Shown here: in pieces, positions 30,943 to 43,545 of the stretch | Layout: each line of letters starts with the position of its first letter | How positions within the stretch are numbered: position 1 is the stretch's first letter | Assembly (NCBI GenBank): GCA_026008535.1 | Contig: BRKX01000007.1 | Location: 57,153,001-57,217,000 of the forward strand | Direction: 5' to 3' | From: Perilla frutescens | Taxonomy: Eukaryota; Streptophyta; Magnoliopsida; Lamiales; Lamiaceae | Length of the DNA stretch: 64,000 nucleotides | Program-made: the position numbers and the translations under genes | The notes under the pieces: generated by a model | Databases searched by the model: none | Told to the model about the DNA's origin: nothing | The model's input: the letters and a program-made list of their open reading frames with translations, nothing else

Positions 30943-32365
30943 TGTTGGGGTTTTTTTGAATTAAACGACCGCATGATCTCTTTGGTTGTTCTTTAATCCT
31001 AATGTCATGTATGTCATATATTTATGCAGCTCATATGTTTTAATAAATCGAGTTCAATTAAACATGCAATCCGGTTTTTTGATTCTACTAAAAACGGAAA
31101 CATAGAACACCGAAAAACACCTACAAATGAATGTCAGGTCGAGGACAAGACTAAATGTCTAATCTTGCTGTTGTTAGTATGATAACAACGTCCCACACTT
31201 AGTAATTCGAATTCTCGATCTTCTGTTGTATTCCTGGACTGTATCTAGATCCAGAGTGGGCTGAAATCTACTAGATAGGTATGGATACTGTGGAGATCAA
31301 GAGACAAAAGAGGAGTTGATTGTTACTGTGTGATTTTCGATCACCCACCTCCTTATTTATAAGAAGGTGGACGAAAATCTATGTCCCAACCCTACTGGGT
31401 TTGGGCCTCTATCTCTTTTTCAATCTACAGTCCATTAAAGTCATATTAGGCTACAACAAGGATCTAGAAGAATATTAATTTTGCCTGCTAATTTATTTAA
31501 TACCCAATATCCAATAAACTTAGGATATTATTAAATTAAATAAATATTACTTTTATTCCACTAAAGAAGTAATACCGACTTACCAATTTAATATGTATTT
31601 ATGAATATACTTTCTCCTTTAGTTCAGCTATTCCCCATGTTTAAGATCTAATGTTCATTAATTAATTATGTAAGCCTCTGACAACTATAATTAATTAATA
31701 TCTGAAACCTTGAGTAGTACCATACAAGCTTTAATCGTGTATGAAATAAATTCCACCTACAGGGTTTCACATGAACTTGTGTTTCCTCAAGAGAACATCA
31801 TCAACCTAGCGCACCAAGACACGATGCTTATATGTATTGCACGACACATCATATATGTAAATGCTACTACCCAAGATATCAAGTTTATTGATTCTATCAA
31901 CGAATCTCACTCATTGAGAAATCAAAGCAATCAACAAAGCATATATATGTTCGCCAATAAATATAAGTTAAGAACCGAACTCTGTGGATCTTTGTTCTCT
32001 AACTAATAGGGTCAGAGTAGAGAACAGTATCCTATCGTGATTCTCCTCAATACACTAACATGTGTATTAGAATAATCAATTAGTCAAGATAAACTAATTA
32101 TTAGATTATTCTACGGTCTACCAATGGTGTTTTCGGGACCATCTAAATCATGAGCCTTTTAATACAATACAAGGATCTAATGATATGATCTTACCATGTG
32201 TTCACCCACACCGTATCACCTACAATGTAAGTATATGGAATATGCATAAACAATAATATAATAATGTAAATGCAAATAGTGACTGCAATAAGATTCAATC
32301 TATATCATCATATCACCAGAAAAGTATACAAAGACATGTCTTCCAGTATATCTTCCAGTATACAA
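30943..32365 (-). repeat. Lone, divergent LTR of the Copia-A family
   Basis: Plus strand TGTTGGGGTTTTTTTGAATT, aligning along its length to 8415-9859 but with many differences. It ends CCAGTATACAAGC, with the CTAACA end eroded. The minus-strand TATA site (TTATAAATAAGG, about 31350) is retained. No internal domain and no clear target duplication. It is older than the Copia-A copies. Confidence 0.85.
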
Positions 32366-32470
32366 GCTTATGACTACAATTTGGCAACCATATTCTCTAT
32401 CTTGCCAAACTTACCAGTTTCATCATACGGTCTACAGCAGCTCACCCTTTTGGATGATGCCAAAAAGGGG
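32366..32470 (+). other. Copia-C internal 3' region, left piece
   Basis: Short segment (reads YSSSPFWMMPKRG-like) that continues at 40425 once Copia-B is removed. With 40425-41294 it forms the stretch upstream of a copia purine tract and LTR. Confidence 0.5.
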
Positions 32471-33426
32471 TGTTAGTGCCATCTACACTTTAGTGTTGGA
32501 GATTGTTATAATCTGTATGGCAATATGGCAATATCAAAAAGAACACAAAAGGTTTTGGTTATTCATGTTCGAATAACTTGTTCTGGACATTCTGTGAACA
32601 TTCCGCTGCCAATCTGATTGAAGATCAAGACATGTACTTAATTATGTTCAGAGACATGATCTTGTACATGGTTTTCCAGAGAGTTTATAAGAAACATATC
32701 ATGCTGGAATCAAAGAGCTGGAGCTGCAGATTTAAGATGGATGTTTTAGAATAGAAGTTGTCTTGTTCGTGTTGAAGATCAAAGAAAGAAAGGTGGAGTT
32801 CTATTCAAAAAAGACATCTATACTAGGAAAGTCTGATTTATTTAAGGAAAAGTTTCCTTGTTGAATTCTAGTCAAAATAGGACTTCTGATTACTTTGTTT
32901 AGGCTATATCTGTTGTTTATAAATAGCCTAGGAATCACACTAGCTTAGGTGACATGAATTTTACGAATACACAAAAGGCCCGAGAGTCAAAAGACCTCAT
33001 ATTTGAAGCATATAGTATTCGTGTAGACTAGGTTTGATCGATTCGATCATTGTGTTTCTAGTCTGTGCTTGAAAATCACTTTCATACACACTTAGAGGAG
33101 TCTCGGGAGAGATTTTCTGTAGGAACTAGAGAGATTCTAGGTTATGAGAGGAGCTCACAATTCAATAAAATGAAAGAGATTGAATTGGGTAGGAAAGGGA
33201 TCGAGTGACGGGAGTCTTCGTGTAATATCCTTTGTAACCATTCAATGGAGTAGTAAACTATTTCTGACAGACTTGTGTAATTCCCCTACGTAGATCAGTT
33301 GATCGAACAGGGTTACCAACCTCATGTTCTTTACTTTCTTTAAGTTCTTACATTCTAACATTGTATGTGCACAGCAATGTTTAAGTACACGATGATGAAC
33401 ATGATCATACAGTTTATGTAACTTCA
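32471..33426 (+). repeat. Copia-B 5' LTR
   Basis: TGTTAG start, TATA box TTATAAATAG at 32917-32926, partner at 39467-40424. The transcribed part ends near the primer site. Confidence 0.92.
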
Positions 33427-33427
33427 A

Positions 33428-33440
33428 TTGATACCAGAGC
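33428..33440 (+). other. Copia-B primer-binding site, degenerate
   Basis: TTGATACCAGAGC differs at two positions from the usual initiator-Met site TTGGTATCAGAGC and stands one base after the LTR. Confidence 0.75.
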
Positions 33441-33519
33441 GGGTCGCCTTTGGTCTTAAGTGCGAAAAGAGTCCTAAAAAGTACATATCTGCATGAAGGT
33501 TTTGGTTGCAGTCCAGCCA

Positions 33520-34954
33520 TGAGAGCAATCAAAGAAGGAGGATCTACGGTCAGACTACCACGGCTATAAGGTAACAACTATCCCTACTGGAAAGCAAGGA
33601 TGAGGGCATTTCTAACATCACTTGATGAACTCGCATGGAAGAGTGTCACTGAAGGATGGGAAAAGCCAACTGCTGCTAAAGATGGAAGACATGTGGAGAT
33701 TGAAGAAAGAGAGTGGACTGTGCCGCAAAAGAACTGGTACAACGTCAACTCTAAGACTCTCAATGTAATATTCTCCATGGTGGATCTTGAGACATTCAGT
33801 CTAATCTCAACCTGTAAGACTGCAAAAGCTACATGGGATGTACTAGAAACCACCTTTGAAGGAACTAGTTCTATGAGGCTGTCAAGACTTCAAAATCCGA
33901 CTTCAAAATTTGAAAGTCTTAGAATGGTAGAATCTGAATCCATTGGTGAGTTTAATGCCAGACTGAGAAGCATATCAAATGAAAGTTTTGCTCTTGGAGA
34001 GCCTATCAACAATGAAAAGCTTGTGAGGAAGGTTCTCATATCTCTTCCAAAGAAGTTTGCGTACAAAGTTGCTGCAATTGAAGAAGCCAAGGACATCAAG
34101 AGTATGAGGCTTGATGAACTGATGGGGTCATTAAGGACATTGGAGATGAATCTAGAGGATGAAGACAATAGCTCAAGAAAGAGAGGTATTGCTCTTAAAG
34201 CTGAAGTCTCTGAGGATGTACCTGAACATGTACAGAAACAAAAACTTGTACTTAATTCAGATACAATGAACAGTATGGTCCTTATCACCATGAACTTCAG
34301 CTGAATGCTAAAGAGAGTAATCAAGTAGTCTTCCAGAAGGTCAAACAATAGAAGATAACCATCTGGTAATTCTCAGCAAGACAGAAACTCTAACAGTGAC
34401 CAAAAAGAGTTTCAAGCATCAAATTCAAAGAGAGGAATTCAATGCAGAGAATGTGATGGTTTTGGACATATTCAAGCTGAATGTGCCAATACTCTGAAGA
34501 AGGATAAAATGAATTTCAATGCCTTCCTCAGTGATAATGATTTTGAAGAAAGTATCAGTGAATCAAAAGAAGAGACTTATGCCTTTACAGCAAAAATCTT
34601 AGAAATTCAGGATCCATTCAAACTTGTAGAAGATGAAGACTCAGACAATGAAGACTTCAACCATGAAGAGTTTGTTCAAACCTACAAGAAGATGTATGAA
34701 AAATGTCTTGAAGTAGCCGAGATTAACAAAACTCTACAATCTCACAACAAGGATCTTCACAAAGAAAAGGAGGAGTTGATCATATCTGATGGAGAACAGA
34801 AGGCCTTAATCCAACAGCAAAAGAAGGAGATTGAAGAGCTGTCTGCAGAACTGAAGTCCATCAAAAGGAATGTCAACATGTTATATAATGGATCTGACAA
34901 TCTTGATAAGATTATCACTACCCAGGACATTCAGGGAAGAGTCATCCAGGTCTA
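33520..34954 (+). pseudogene. Copia-B gag (DUF4219/UBN2, zinc knuckle, coiled coil)
   Basis: The probable start is ATG 33520 (MRAIKEGGSTVRLPRL), followed by a stop at 33568-33570 where the family usually has Asp or Glu before GNNYPYWKARM. The UBN2 core is at 33600-34180 (SKTLNVIFSMVD; ATWDVLETTFEG; LPKKFAYKVAAIEEAKDIKS). After a break comes the knuckle C-R-E-C-D-G-F-G-H-I-Q-A-E-C (about 34443-34485). An acidic stretch (DEDSDNEDFNHEE) and a heptad-like coiled coil (EINKTLQSHNKDL to EIEELSAELKSIKR, 34700-34870) follow. Frames break at 34304 and 34953. Confidence 0.88.
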
Positions 34955-35079
34955 GGATACAATGGCGAACAATCCAAGACAGCGTTTGTCAAAGTAAGTA
35001 CAAGTCAGCTAGTGCTTGTATAGCATAATGTTCAGAATATCCAGAGAAACATTAACAAAATGATGACTGTTAATAATAG

Positions 35080-38020
35080 CAACAGAAAAGGAATTATCTG
35101 CCATTATTGTGAAGAAAAAGACCACATTTGACCACACTGTGAAAAGTATCTCTTTGATCTAAAAAGGATGAGAAGAAGATTTATGTCTCAGCATTCCAGC
35201 AACACCTAGAAGAAACCTGCTGCTCAGAAAGGGAAAAACACTACACAGAAAGAGCAATAGGTTGGCAAGCAGACCAGTCTGATTGCCCATACTGTACTAA
35301 GAGTTAAAGACAAAGGCATCTGGTACTTTGACAGTGGCTGGTCAAGACACATGACTGGAGATTGCTCTGTGGTGCAAAATTTGAAAGCTTGCTCGTCAGA
35401 CTTTGTTATATTTGGAAATAGAGAAAGGGGCAAAGTAATAGGAAAAAATGAAGCTAATTGTTGAAGGAATGCCAAAACTAAAGAAGACCGTGCTCATCGA
35501 TGGACTCAAAGTAAATTTGATAAGCATCAGTCAGTTATGTGATGATGACATGACTGTTGTCTTCACCAAAGAAAGTTGCAGGGTTATGAATAAGAATAAT
35601 GACTTTATCATGGAAGGAAAGAGATCAGCTGACAATTGTTATCGGCTACATGTTCCTACATAATGTTCTGTAACATGTCAAAGAACATCTATAGAAAATT
35701 CAGAGATCTGGCACTAGAAACTTGGGCACATCAACTTCAGAAATCTCCAGAAGATTATCAGCAAAGAGATTGTCAGAGGGTTACCTCAGATTAGAATTGA
35801 CAGAGACAAAGTATGTGGTCCATGTCAAATTGGAAAACAGTCCAGATCTCAACATAAGGAAGTGCAGGACAAAACTTCTAAAAGAATTTTAGATCTTATT
35901 CATATGGATCTAATGGGGCTTATGGCTGTGGAAAGCTACGGAGGAAAAGAAGTATGTCCTTGTCTGCATTGATGATTACTCGAGGTTTACTTGGGTTGAC
36001 TTTCTCAAAGACAAGAGTGAAGCCTTCACAGCATTCAAGAAATTACCCTGCAAGATCACAATTGAAAAGAATGAATAAATTATCAGAATCAGAAGTGATC
36101 ATGGAAAGGGATTTCAGAATCAGTACTTTGACACATTTTGCAGTGAGAATGGATTTAGTCATGAGTACTCTGCTCCCAAGACTCCGCAGAAGAATGGAGT
36201 TGTTGAAAGAAAGAATTGAGCTCTTAAAGAGATGACAAGAATCATGATTGTTGCTAAAGGAGTTGTTGCTATGTTCTGGGTAGAAGCTATCAACACTGCA
36301 TGTCACATCAGCAACAGAGTTCATCTCAGATCAGGTACTTTCACTACTCCATATGAGATTTGGAATGAGAGGAAACCAGCAGTGAAGTACTTTCATATGT
36401 TTGGAACCACATAGAGAGTATCTCATCAAGATGAACAACAGAGGTGTAGAAGTGATGTTTGTTGGATACTCCAGAAATAGTAAATCATACAGGATTTACA
36501 ACAAAAAGACAAAGTTGTCATTAAGACAGTCAATGTCAGATTTGATGATCAGGATAATATTGTCAATACCTCTGAAGATGATGTTCGCACATATGTCTTT
36601 GAACATCCTAAGGTTCATGATGATACAGACAGAGAAGCTGAAGAACAAACCATAAGGCACAGAAAGCCTTCTAAGCAAACCATCAAGGATCATTCTACTT
36701 CAGAAGTAATAGGAGATATTCATGAATGAAGGATGACTAGAAGCAGACTAAGAAAGATGATGTATGATGAGATATCCAATGTCTGTTTCACCTCGAAGGT
36801 TGAACCTAAGAACATCAAAGAAGCTCTCAAATATTATTACTGGATTTAGGTTATGCAGGAAGAACTTCTACAGTTCAAAAAGAATGATGTCTGGGATCTG
36901 GTACAGAGACCTGAAGGAGTCAATATTGTTTGAACCAAGTGGATATTCAAGAATAAGACTGATGAAGCTAGAAACATTACAAGAAATAAAGTCAGACTAG
37001 TTGCTCAAGGTTATTCTCAGATTGAAGGCATTGATTTTAATGAAACCTTTGCTCTAGTTACAAGGATTGAATTAGTCAGACTTCTTCTAGCTATGACCTG
37101 TATCATGAAGTTTAAACTGTACCAGATGGATGTAAAGAACATCATCAAGTAAGCATTGTATGGATTAAAGCAGGCTCCTCGTACATGGTATAAAAGACTG
37201 GCTGCATACCTAGTTAGCAAAGGATACAACAGAGGAGGAGAAGGCAGAACACTATTCACCAGAAAAGAAAAATCACATGTAATCATGGTTCAAGTATATG
37301 TGGATGATATATTGTTTGGCTCGGTGTCTGATAAGATGGTCAAGGACTTCATCAGAGACATGGAAACTGAATTTGAGATGAGCCTAGTAGGATATCAGAA
37401 ATACTTCCTAGGGCTTTAAATAAAGCAGTCAGAAGAATGGATTTTTATCTCTCAATCTAAGTATGCCAGAAACTTGGTTAAAAAGTTTGAGCTTGAGGAT
37501 TCTAAGAACAAAAGAACTCCTATGGATTATGGTATACTTCGGATACAAATGCAAGTATTCAATCATACTATAATGCTGATTGGGTTGGGTCTCCAGATGA
37601 CAGAAAAAGCACTTCATGTGCTTGTTTCTTTTTAGAAAACAATGTTGTTTCTTGGTTCAGTCAAAAGCAGAACTGTATATCCCTATCGATAGCAGAAACT
37701 GAATACATTGCAGCAGGGAGCAGTTCTATACAGATCATCTGGATGATGCAGATGATGAAGGACTATGAAGTAGGTCATGATAGTCCTATTCTATACTGTG
37801 ACAATATAAGTGCTATCAACATTTCCAAGAATCTAGTGCATCATTCAAGGACAAAACATATAGACACCAGACATCACTTTATCAGAGAGCTAGTTGAAGA
37901 TCAAGTGCTGAGGATTGAACATATGAAGACAGAAGATTAACTAGCTGATTTATTCACCAAGGGATTGGATGTAGCTCGATTTGAGAAAATCAGAGCATCC
38001 ATTGGGATGTGCTTAGTTTA
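35080..38020 (+). pseudogene. Copia-B protease, integrase, RT and RNase H
   Basis: A second knuckle (CHYCEEKDHI-stop-PHC) is followed by protease YFDSGWSRHMTGD (about 35325), pre-integrase LGHINFRNLQK with an upstream stop, and integrase HMDLMGL, IRSDHG and KNGVVERKN. RT pieces are LYQMDVKN and VYVDDILFGS (about 37297), and RNase H remnants follow (YCDNISAIN; RTKHIDTRHHFI). At about 37138 the SAFLNG segment is deleted. A second deletion at about 37530 removes the end of RT. Stops and frame changes occur throughout. Confidence 0.9.
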
Positions 38021-38239
38021 GTAAAACTAAGAAGAGCTGTATGAGTGTGACTTCTTTACACTCAGCAGGAAAGAACCATTCCTGCACAAAGGGAGTTAAC
38101 ATTCCCATAAATGTTCCTACAGAGGTACATGTTCATGTTTCAAACCCTGAGTACATGTTTGTCAACGGCTAGTTCTGACGTGCAGAATTCTAATCAGAAT
38201 ATAGGGCTCTGTTCAGAATTCTGATCCATAATTAGCTAC

Positions 38240-39045
38240 CAACTAAGCACAGAGCAGCAGTGACTCAAGCACAAGGGAGGTTTCTGTATCACCTTGGAAC
38301 TGGAAAGCAGTTCAATTATGGTGAGTTTGTATTTAAAAAGATCATTAGCAGTGCAGAATCTATAGTGGTCAAGAGACCACTCTGTTATCCTTCATTGATC
38401 TACAGCATCATAAACCAACAAAAGAAAAATGTCTCTTCTAAGAATGACAAGGTCATTCCTTCTAAAAAGCCTCTGGTGATTAAAGTTGTTCCTGAAATAG
38501 GAGATCCTCATATTCATCTCCAGTTCAAGTAGTTCATGTCATTTAAGAAAGAAGTGGATGCTACTGTTGAAGAGTCTTCACCAAAAAAAGTTGTGCAGAA
38601 GTTTCTTGAAAGAAGCCTGGAGGTTTATTCTAGTTTGATTTCTGAGCATAATTCTAAGAAGATGAAGATTCAAGCAATGATTGTTGATCTTTCATCAAGT
38701 GATGAATTTACCTCTCCAACAGCAGATGTTCCTGAACATATTCGTAACTTGCACAAACTTGCAAGTACAGCTGAAGCTGCAACTCAGAAGGATTTCTCTC
38801 CGGCTCAAAAGCAAGGTGAAGAACAGACTGCAGAACAAGACAAGGAAGTAGAAGCTTCCCAAGAAGACACTGCAGAGGAGGCTCATGAAGAAGAGACTGT
38901 TGAAAAAGAGGCTGTTGAAGAAGAGGAAGCTGAGAAGGAATCTGATGAAGGAGAAGAGAGTGAGTATGATGATGCTGAAGAAGGTTCTGAAGAAAGAGGA
39001 CCTGCGGGAGAAGATGATGAGCAAGACCCTGACAAATCCGAGTAG
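38240..39045 (+). pseudogene. Copia-B third ORF downstream of pol
   Basis: Two frames in register, broken by one TAG at 38530-38532. The first (GRFLYHLGTGKQFNYGEFVF then KRPLCYPSLIYSII) resembles the FGxxxF...PSLI pattern of plant PF20167-type proteins. The second, 169 codons, ends in a strongly acidic tail of about 60 Glu/Asp-rich residues. Sireviruses often carry an extra, sometimes called env-like, ORF at this position. No signal peptide or membrane segment is seen, so an envelope role is not supported. Confidence 0.7.
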
Positions 39046-39466
39046 TCTCTGAATATTACTCCCTTGTCTTTCTCGGTAGCAAATAGGGGGAGTAATGCAA
39101 CATAAGTTTTTTTTTATGTTTTCATGTTTTTTGTTCTTATCTTGCAGTCTTGTTGTGCAAGATATTTTGTTTTTGTTTCAAATAGCTTGTAATAGTTATT
39201 CTGATATTGAACAGACTTTTTTATCTTCTCTATATGATTCATATCTGCTAAAAAATTGAAACTGCTATCAAAATATAAATAGAAGATAAAAAATTAAATA
39301 TGGTAGAGCAGGTACAAGCTAAGAAGAAAGTGAAACACATCTGAATTATATGATGTTCTTCAAAACATTCAAGTACGTTTTAAGGTTCATGATCCTACAG
39401 TTTAAGGGTTGTGTTTTTTTAAAACATGGAGTTGATTTGCCACCAGATAAAGACAAATGGGGAGAT
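39046..39466 (+). other. Copia-B 3' untranslated region and polypurine tract
   Basis: T-rich noncoding DNA ending ACAAATGGGGAGAT directly before the TG of the 3' LTR at 39467. Confidence 0.8.
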
Positions 39467-40424
39467 TGTTAGTGCCATCTACACTTTAGTGTTCAAGATT
39501 GTCATAATCTGTATGGCAATATGGTAATATCAAAAAGAACCAAAAAAGTTTTGGTTATTCATGTTCGAATAACATCATCTAGACATTCTGTAAAACATTA
39601 TGCTGCCAATCTGATTGAAGATCAAGACATGTACTTAATCATGTTCAAAGTCATGATCTTGTACATGGTTGTCCAGAGAGTTTACAAGAAACGTATCATG
39701 CTGGAATCAAAGAGCTCGAGCTGCAGATTCAAGATGGATGTTTCAGAATAGAAGCTGCCTTGTTCATGATGAAGATCAAAGAAAGAAAGGTGGAGTTCTA
39801 TTCAAAGAAGACATCTATACTAGGAAAGTCTGATTTATTTAAGGAAAAGTTTCCTTATTGAATTCTAGTCAAAATAGGACTTGTGATTACATTGTTTAGG
39901 CTATATCTGTTGTTTATGAATAGCCTAGGAATCAGACTAGCTTAGGTGACATGAATTTTATGAATACATAAAAGGGCCGAGAGTCAAAAGACTTCATATT
40001 CGAAGCATATGATATTCGGGTAGACTAGGTTTGATCAGTTAGATCATTGTGTTTCTAGTTTGTGTTTGAAACTCACTTTCATACACACTTAGAGGAGTCT
40101 CGGGAGAGATTTCTTGTGGGAACTAGAGGGATTTTAGGTTATGAGGGGAGCTCGCAATTCAGTTTAGTGAAAGAGGTTGAATTGGGTAGGAAAGGGATTG
40201 AGTGATGAGAGTCTTCGTGTAATAGCCTTTGCAACCATTCAACGGAGTAGTAAACTGTTTCTCACGGACTTGTGAAGTCCACCTGTCATAGATCAGTTGA
40301 TTGAATAGGGTTACCAACCTCGTGTTCTTTACTTGCTTTAAGTTCTTAAATTTTGACATTGCATATTCACAACAATGTTCAAGTACATGATGATGAACAT
40401 GATCGCACAGTCTATGTAACTTCA
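39467..40424 (+). repeat. Copia-B 3' LTR
   Basis: Partner of the 5' LTR. The TATA site has decayed here (TTATGAATAG at about 39915). Confidence 0.92.
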
Positions 40425-41294
40425 AGGGTAAAGATAAAATGTATGATGATGGAAGCTTAACTCTTTGGAAGTAGATCCAAAGAGAAGTTCAGCATCAGGG
40501 GGAAGCTCAGTTTGAGGGGGGAGTGCATCTTCAAAGGGAAGCTTGGGGCATTCATGGTGTCAAAGAAAAAGGAGAGTCAAGTAAGAAAAGAAGGAGCTGA
40601 AGAGTAGTCGAGAAGGAGAGAAGGAGATGAAGAGCAGTCGAGAAGGAGAGAAGGAGCTGAAGGAAGTTAAATATCAAGAATTGATATTTTTCTTAGTTAT
40701 GCTATTTGCTCTAATTCCAAAATTTGATGCTCAAATTGCCATGATATCTGCTCTTATACTTCCTCATATGCTCTCAGTTTATGCTCTGTACTCTGATATT
40801 ATAGTTTCATGATTTCTCTAAGTTCTAATTTAAATTGAAACTTGAGCGCACACAATTGCACAATTGCACTGATAAAGCTTAAGTGATCCAAGTACTTTGC
40901 TTTTATGCTCTGATACCAAGCTTAAACTTAACTACCAATTCCTTGATACCAAGCTTAAACTGAACTTCCATGATACCAAGCTCTAGTTTAGTACGAAGCA
41001 TGATTGCTCTGATATTATGTTTAAACTGAAGCTTGAGTGATTCAAGTAAAAAAGCATCTATGCTCTGATACCTAGCCTCCATGACACTAAGCTTTAAGGT
41101 TTTCAATACCAAGTTTGGTAATGTATACTCTGATATTGAAGTTCAGCAATGCTCTGATATCGAGCTATTCTGGTAATACTCTGATAACAAGTTCAGAACT
41201 CTGTTGGGACTCCAAATTATCTTGATATTATGTATCAATTATTCAGTTTTCCATCATCATTGACAAGTTTTGACATCATCAAAAAAGGGGAAAT
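40425..41294 (+). other. Copia-C internal 3' region, right piece
   Basis: Purine-rich segment (GAGGGGGGAGTG near 40516) with GAGAAGGAG repeats. A run of degenerate repeats follows, containing GATACCAAGCTTAAACT and GCTCTGATA (about 40740-41195). It ends in the tract AAAAAAGGGGAAAT before the Copia-C LTR. No coding frame survives. Confidence 0.6.
40890..41195. repeat. Degenerate GCTCTGATACCAAGC repeats
   Basis: At least seven partial copies of a GCTCTGATA/GATACCAAGCTTAAACTGAA motif at irregular spacing of roughly 25-60 bp, directly upstream of the Copia-C purine tract. Confidence 0.7.
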
Positions 41295-41765
41295 TGTTAG
41301 CAAAAATTATCAAAAAAACCCCTAAATATGGTTTTGATGATATGTGAAAACATATAGAATCATTTTATGAAAAACTGTAGGAGTTCCAAGCTGGAAATGT
41401 AAAGCTGACCAAAAGAGGCTCCAAAAAGAAGTTAGCTGAATCAAGAGTCAACCAAACTGGTGCATGGCAACCCAGCTGAAAAGGATGCATCAACCAGTCA
41501 GAAAATAACCCAACTGAGGGTTAAAGCACACAAGTCAAATCAGCTTTAATCAAGCTGACAATCATGTTAGTCGAGCCAGAAGTGAAATTAATCTGATTGA
41601 AGAAACGGACAACAAGTCAGTTGAACTGAAGACTGGAAGCATCCAACTGATGGCCAAAATCAAATATCAGCCGAACCAAAGCCTAGAGTCAAACCAACTC
41701 CTACTGGTCAGAACTAAATTCAGCCAGCTAAAAGCTCAAGCTCAAAATCAACAGCTGACCGTGTT
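41295..41765 (+). repeat. Copia-C LTR, left piece
   Basis: TGTTAGCAAAAATTATC right after a purine tract, so this is a 3' LTR or the end of a minus-truncated element. It carries many CAGCTGA/TCAACTGA words. The LINE interrupts it at 41766. Confidence 0.78.
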
Positions 41766-42366
41766 GTTCCACATGCAAGGGGGGACGTGTTCTTATACAC
41801 AAAGTGGTGGGTCCTATTGCAAAATCAAATGAAAATGTTGTTCAAGATGGTTCTGCCGACATGCATGAATTTAATTTGGCTCAAAATAACCTTGCTTCTT
41901 CATCAAGTCAAATTGATTTTTCTTTTCGGCCGACAAGTGATAGTGATTTGCATGGGGTGAATTTGATCTCTCATAAGCAAGTAGATAATATGCAAATTGA
42001 TTATCGGGAAAATGGGGGACGTCAGCAAGCTTTGCAGATACGCGAGACCCGTCACTTTCGGAAAAAATTTGTTGATGATTCGGTGATTGGCGATAATAAG
42101 AGAGATGTGGGATCTTTGAGTCCGTCTCGTCGTGCTGTGGAAAATGGACGGGTTAGAAATCGTGCTCGGGTTTTTGATGATCATGGGGGTTCTGGAGTGT
42201 TTGAGGCTTCTAGATTTTCAACAAATAATCAACAAGAGCATGCTCAGCAAGCGTCGGTGGTTACTTCTACATCACGATTGTTAGTTAATGTTTCTAAAAT
42301 AGGCGCATATGGTGGATATTTCAGCTCCCATGCAGATGACTTATTCTATGCATGGTCAATCCAATG
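41766..42366 (+). pseudogene. LINE ORF1, C-terminal part
   Basis: An open frame from about 41780 to 42366 with low-complexity Ser/Asn/Gln/His-rich sequence, as found after the CCHC knuckle in plant LINE ORF1 (DUF4283-type) proteins. The RNA-binding domain itself is missing through 5' truncation. Confidence 0.55.
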
Positions 42367-42404
42367 AGGTTTCTACTCATTCTCCCATAAATTAATTTGT
42401 TTCT

Positions 42405-43545
42405 CCATGTCTATGCAAATTTTATTGTGGAATGCTCGTGGCGTGGGTTCTAAAGCCAAGTGTGGATATTTTGCATAATTTAATTCGCATGCATAGGCTC
42501 TCTCTTTTGGTGATCATTGAGGCTAAGGTTGGTTTTGATTCAGATTTTTTTGGGAGACGTTTTGGGATGAGTTTGGTGGCCCATAATATTTCTAATCATA
42601 TTTGGATTTTTTGTGCTCATGGTTTTGATGTGGTGGTGGAGTTTGATTTTGCACAATTGTTGCATGTGAGGGTGTAGTCAGCTCTTTTGAGTTAGCCTAT
42701 TTTTTATCTCTGGTTTATGGGAGGTACACCCGTGAGGATAGAATGGATTTGTGGGATTAGTTGAGAGATATTGCAGTTGCCATTGATGGTCGTCCCTGGC
42801 TTGTTGGTGGTGATTTTAATATCTTTTTGACTGAAGATGAGGTGGAGAATGGGTTATCTGATAGGCACCGTTAGATGATAGATTTTGGGGATGCCATTTC
42901 TGACTGTCAGCTTGTGGATCTGGGTTTTTATGGGCCTTGGTTCACCTAGGAGAGGCTGTCTACTGGTTTGAGGGAGAGATTGGATCGGATTCTTCTTGGA
43001 GAGTTCTGGACGTCTGTTATTGCTGTGACTAGGGTCACTCACCTCTCCAGACACACCTCTGATCATGCTCCTTTATTGGTTCGGTGTCAGTTTTTGGCTG
43101 AGATTCCCAAGTCGTCCTTTAGATTTCAGAATATGTGGATCCTGCACCACACCTTCAGGGAGACTGTTGTGCAGGAGTGGAGTGTTCCTACTAGTTTCAG
43201 TGGTATGATGAACCTGCAGCTGAAGTTGAAGCGGGTTCGGAAGAGGCTGAGGCAGTGGAACTGGGATTTTTTGGAGATGTCTTTGAGTGGGTTAGGCAGG
43301 CTGATGCTGCTGTTGCTGTTGCACAGGCTTCTTATGATTCTTCCCCTACTCCGGAGGCCCGTGCTGAGCTCAGTCGCTGTGTGGTTGAGTATGTGCTTCG
43401 GACGAGGATGGAGGAGGACTTTTGGAAGTAGAAGGCGGCTGTTCGGTGGGTCACTGATGAGGAGCGGAATTCTCAATTTTTTCAGGGTTGGGCGAAGCAG
43501 AAGCGGTGTAAGTCCAGGATTCACTCAATTGAGGATGAGGGGCAT
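42405..43545 (+). pseudogene. LINE ORF2 endonuclease and linker
   Basis: Endonuclease signature pieces occur in changing frames: LLWNARGVGSK (about 42423), LLVIIEAKVG, a DRxLLGEFW...HLSRHTSDHAPLL segment (42975-43080) with the SDH motif, then a linker toward the RT. Several stops and shifts interrupt it (for example TAG at about 42676 and 42950). Confidence 0.85.

Larger units (their letters stand above)
32471..40424 (+). mobile_element. Copia-B: decayed Sirevirus-like Ty1/copia element with third ORF
   Basis: LTRs of 956 and 958 bp start TGTTAGTGCC and end AACTTCA. Flanks are AGGGG (32466-32470) and AGGGT (40425-40429), a 4/5 match. The layout is primer site, gag with UBN2 and CCHC, coiled coil, protease, integrase, RT, RNase H, then an extra ORF downstream of pol, a purine tract and the 3' LTR. 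The extra ORF and the long Gag coiled coil match the Sirevirus lineage. Many stops and deletions are present. Confidence 0.92.

Noticed and set aside
38695..39024. Minus-strand Phe/Leu/Ser-rich frame resembling membrane helices
   Set aside because: Antisense shadow of the acidic tail of the Copia-B third ORF.
38240..39045. Viral-type envelope gene downstream of copia pol
   Set aside because: No signal peptide, cleavage site, fusion segment or membrane anchor. The content is a PF20167-like core plus acidic tail.
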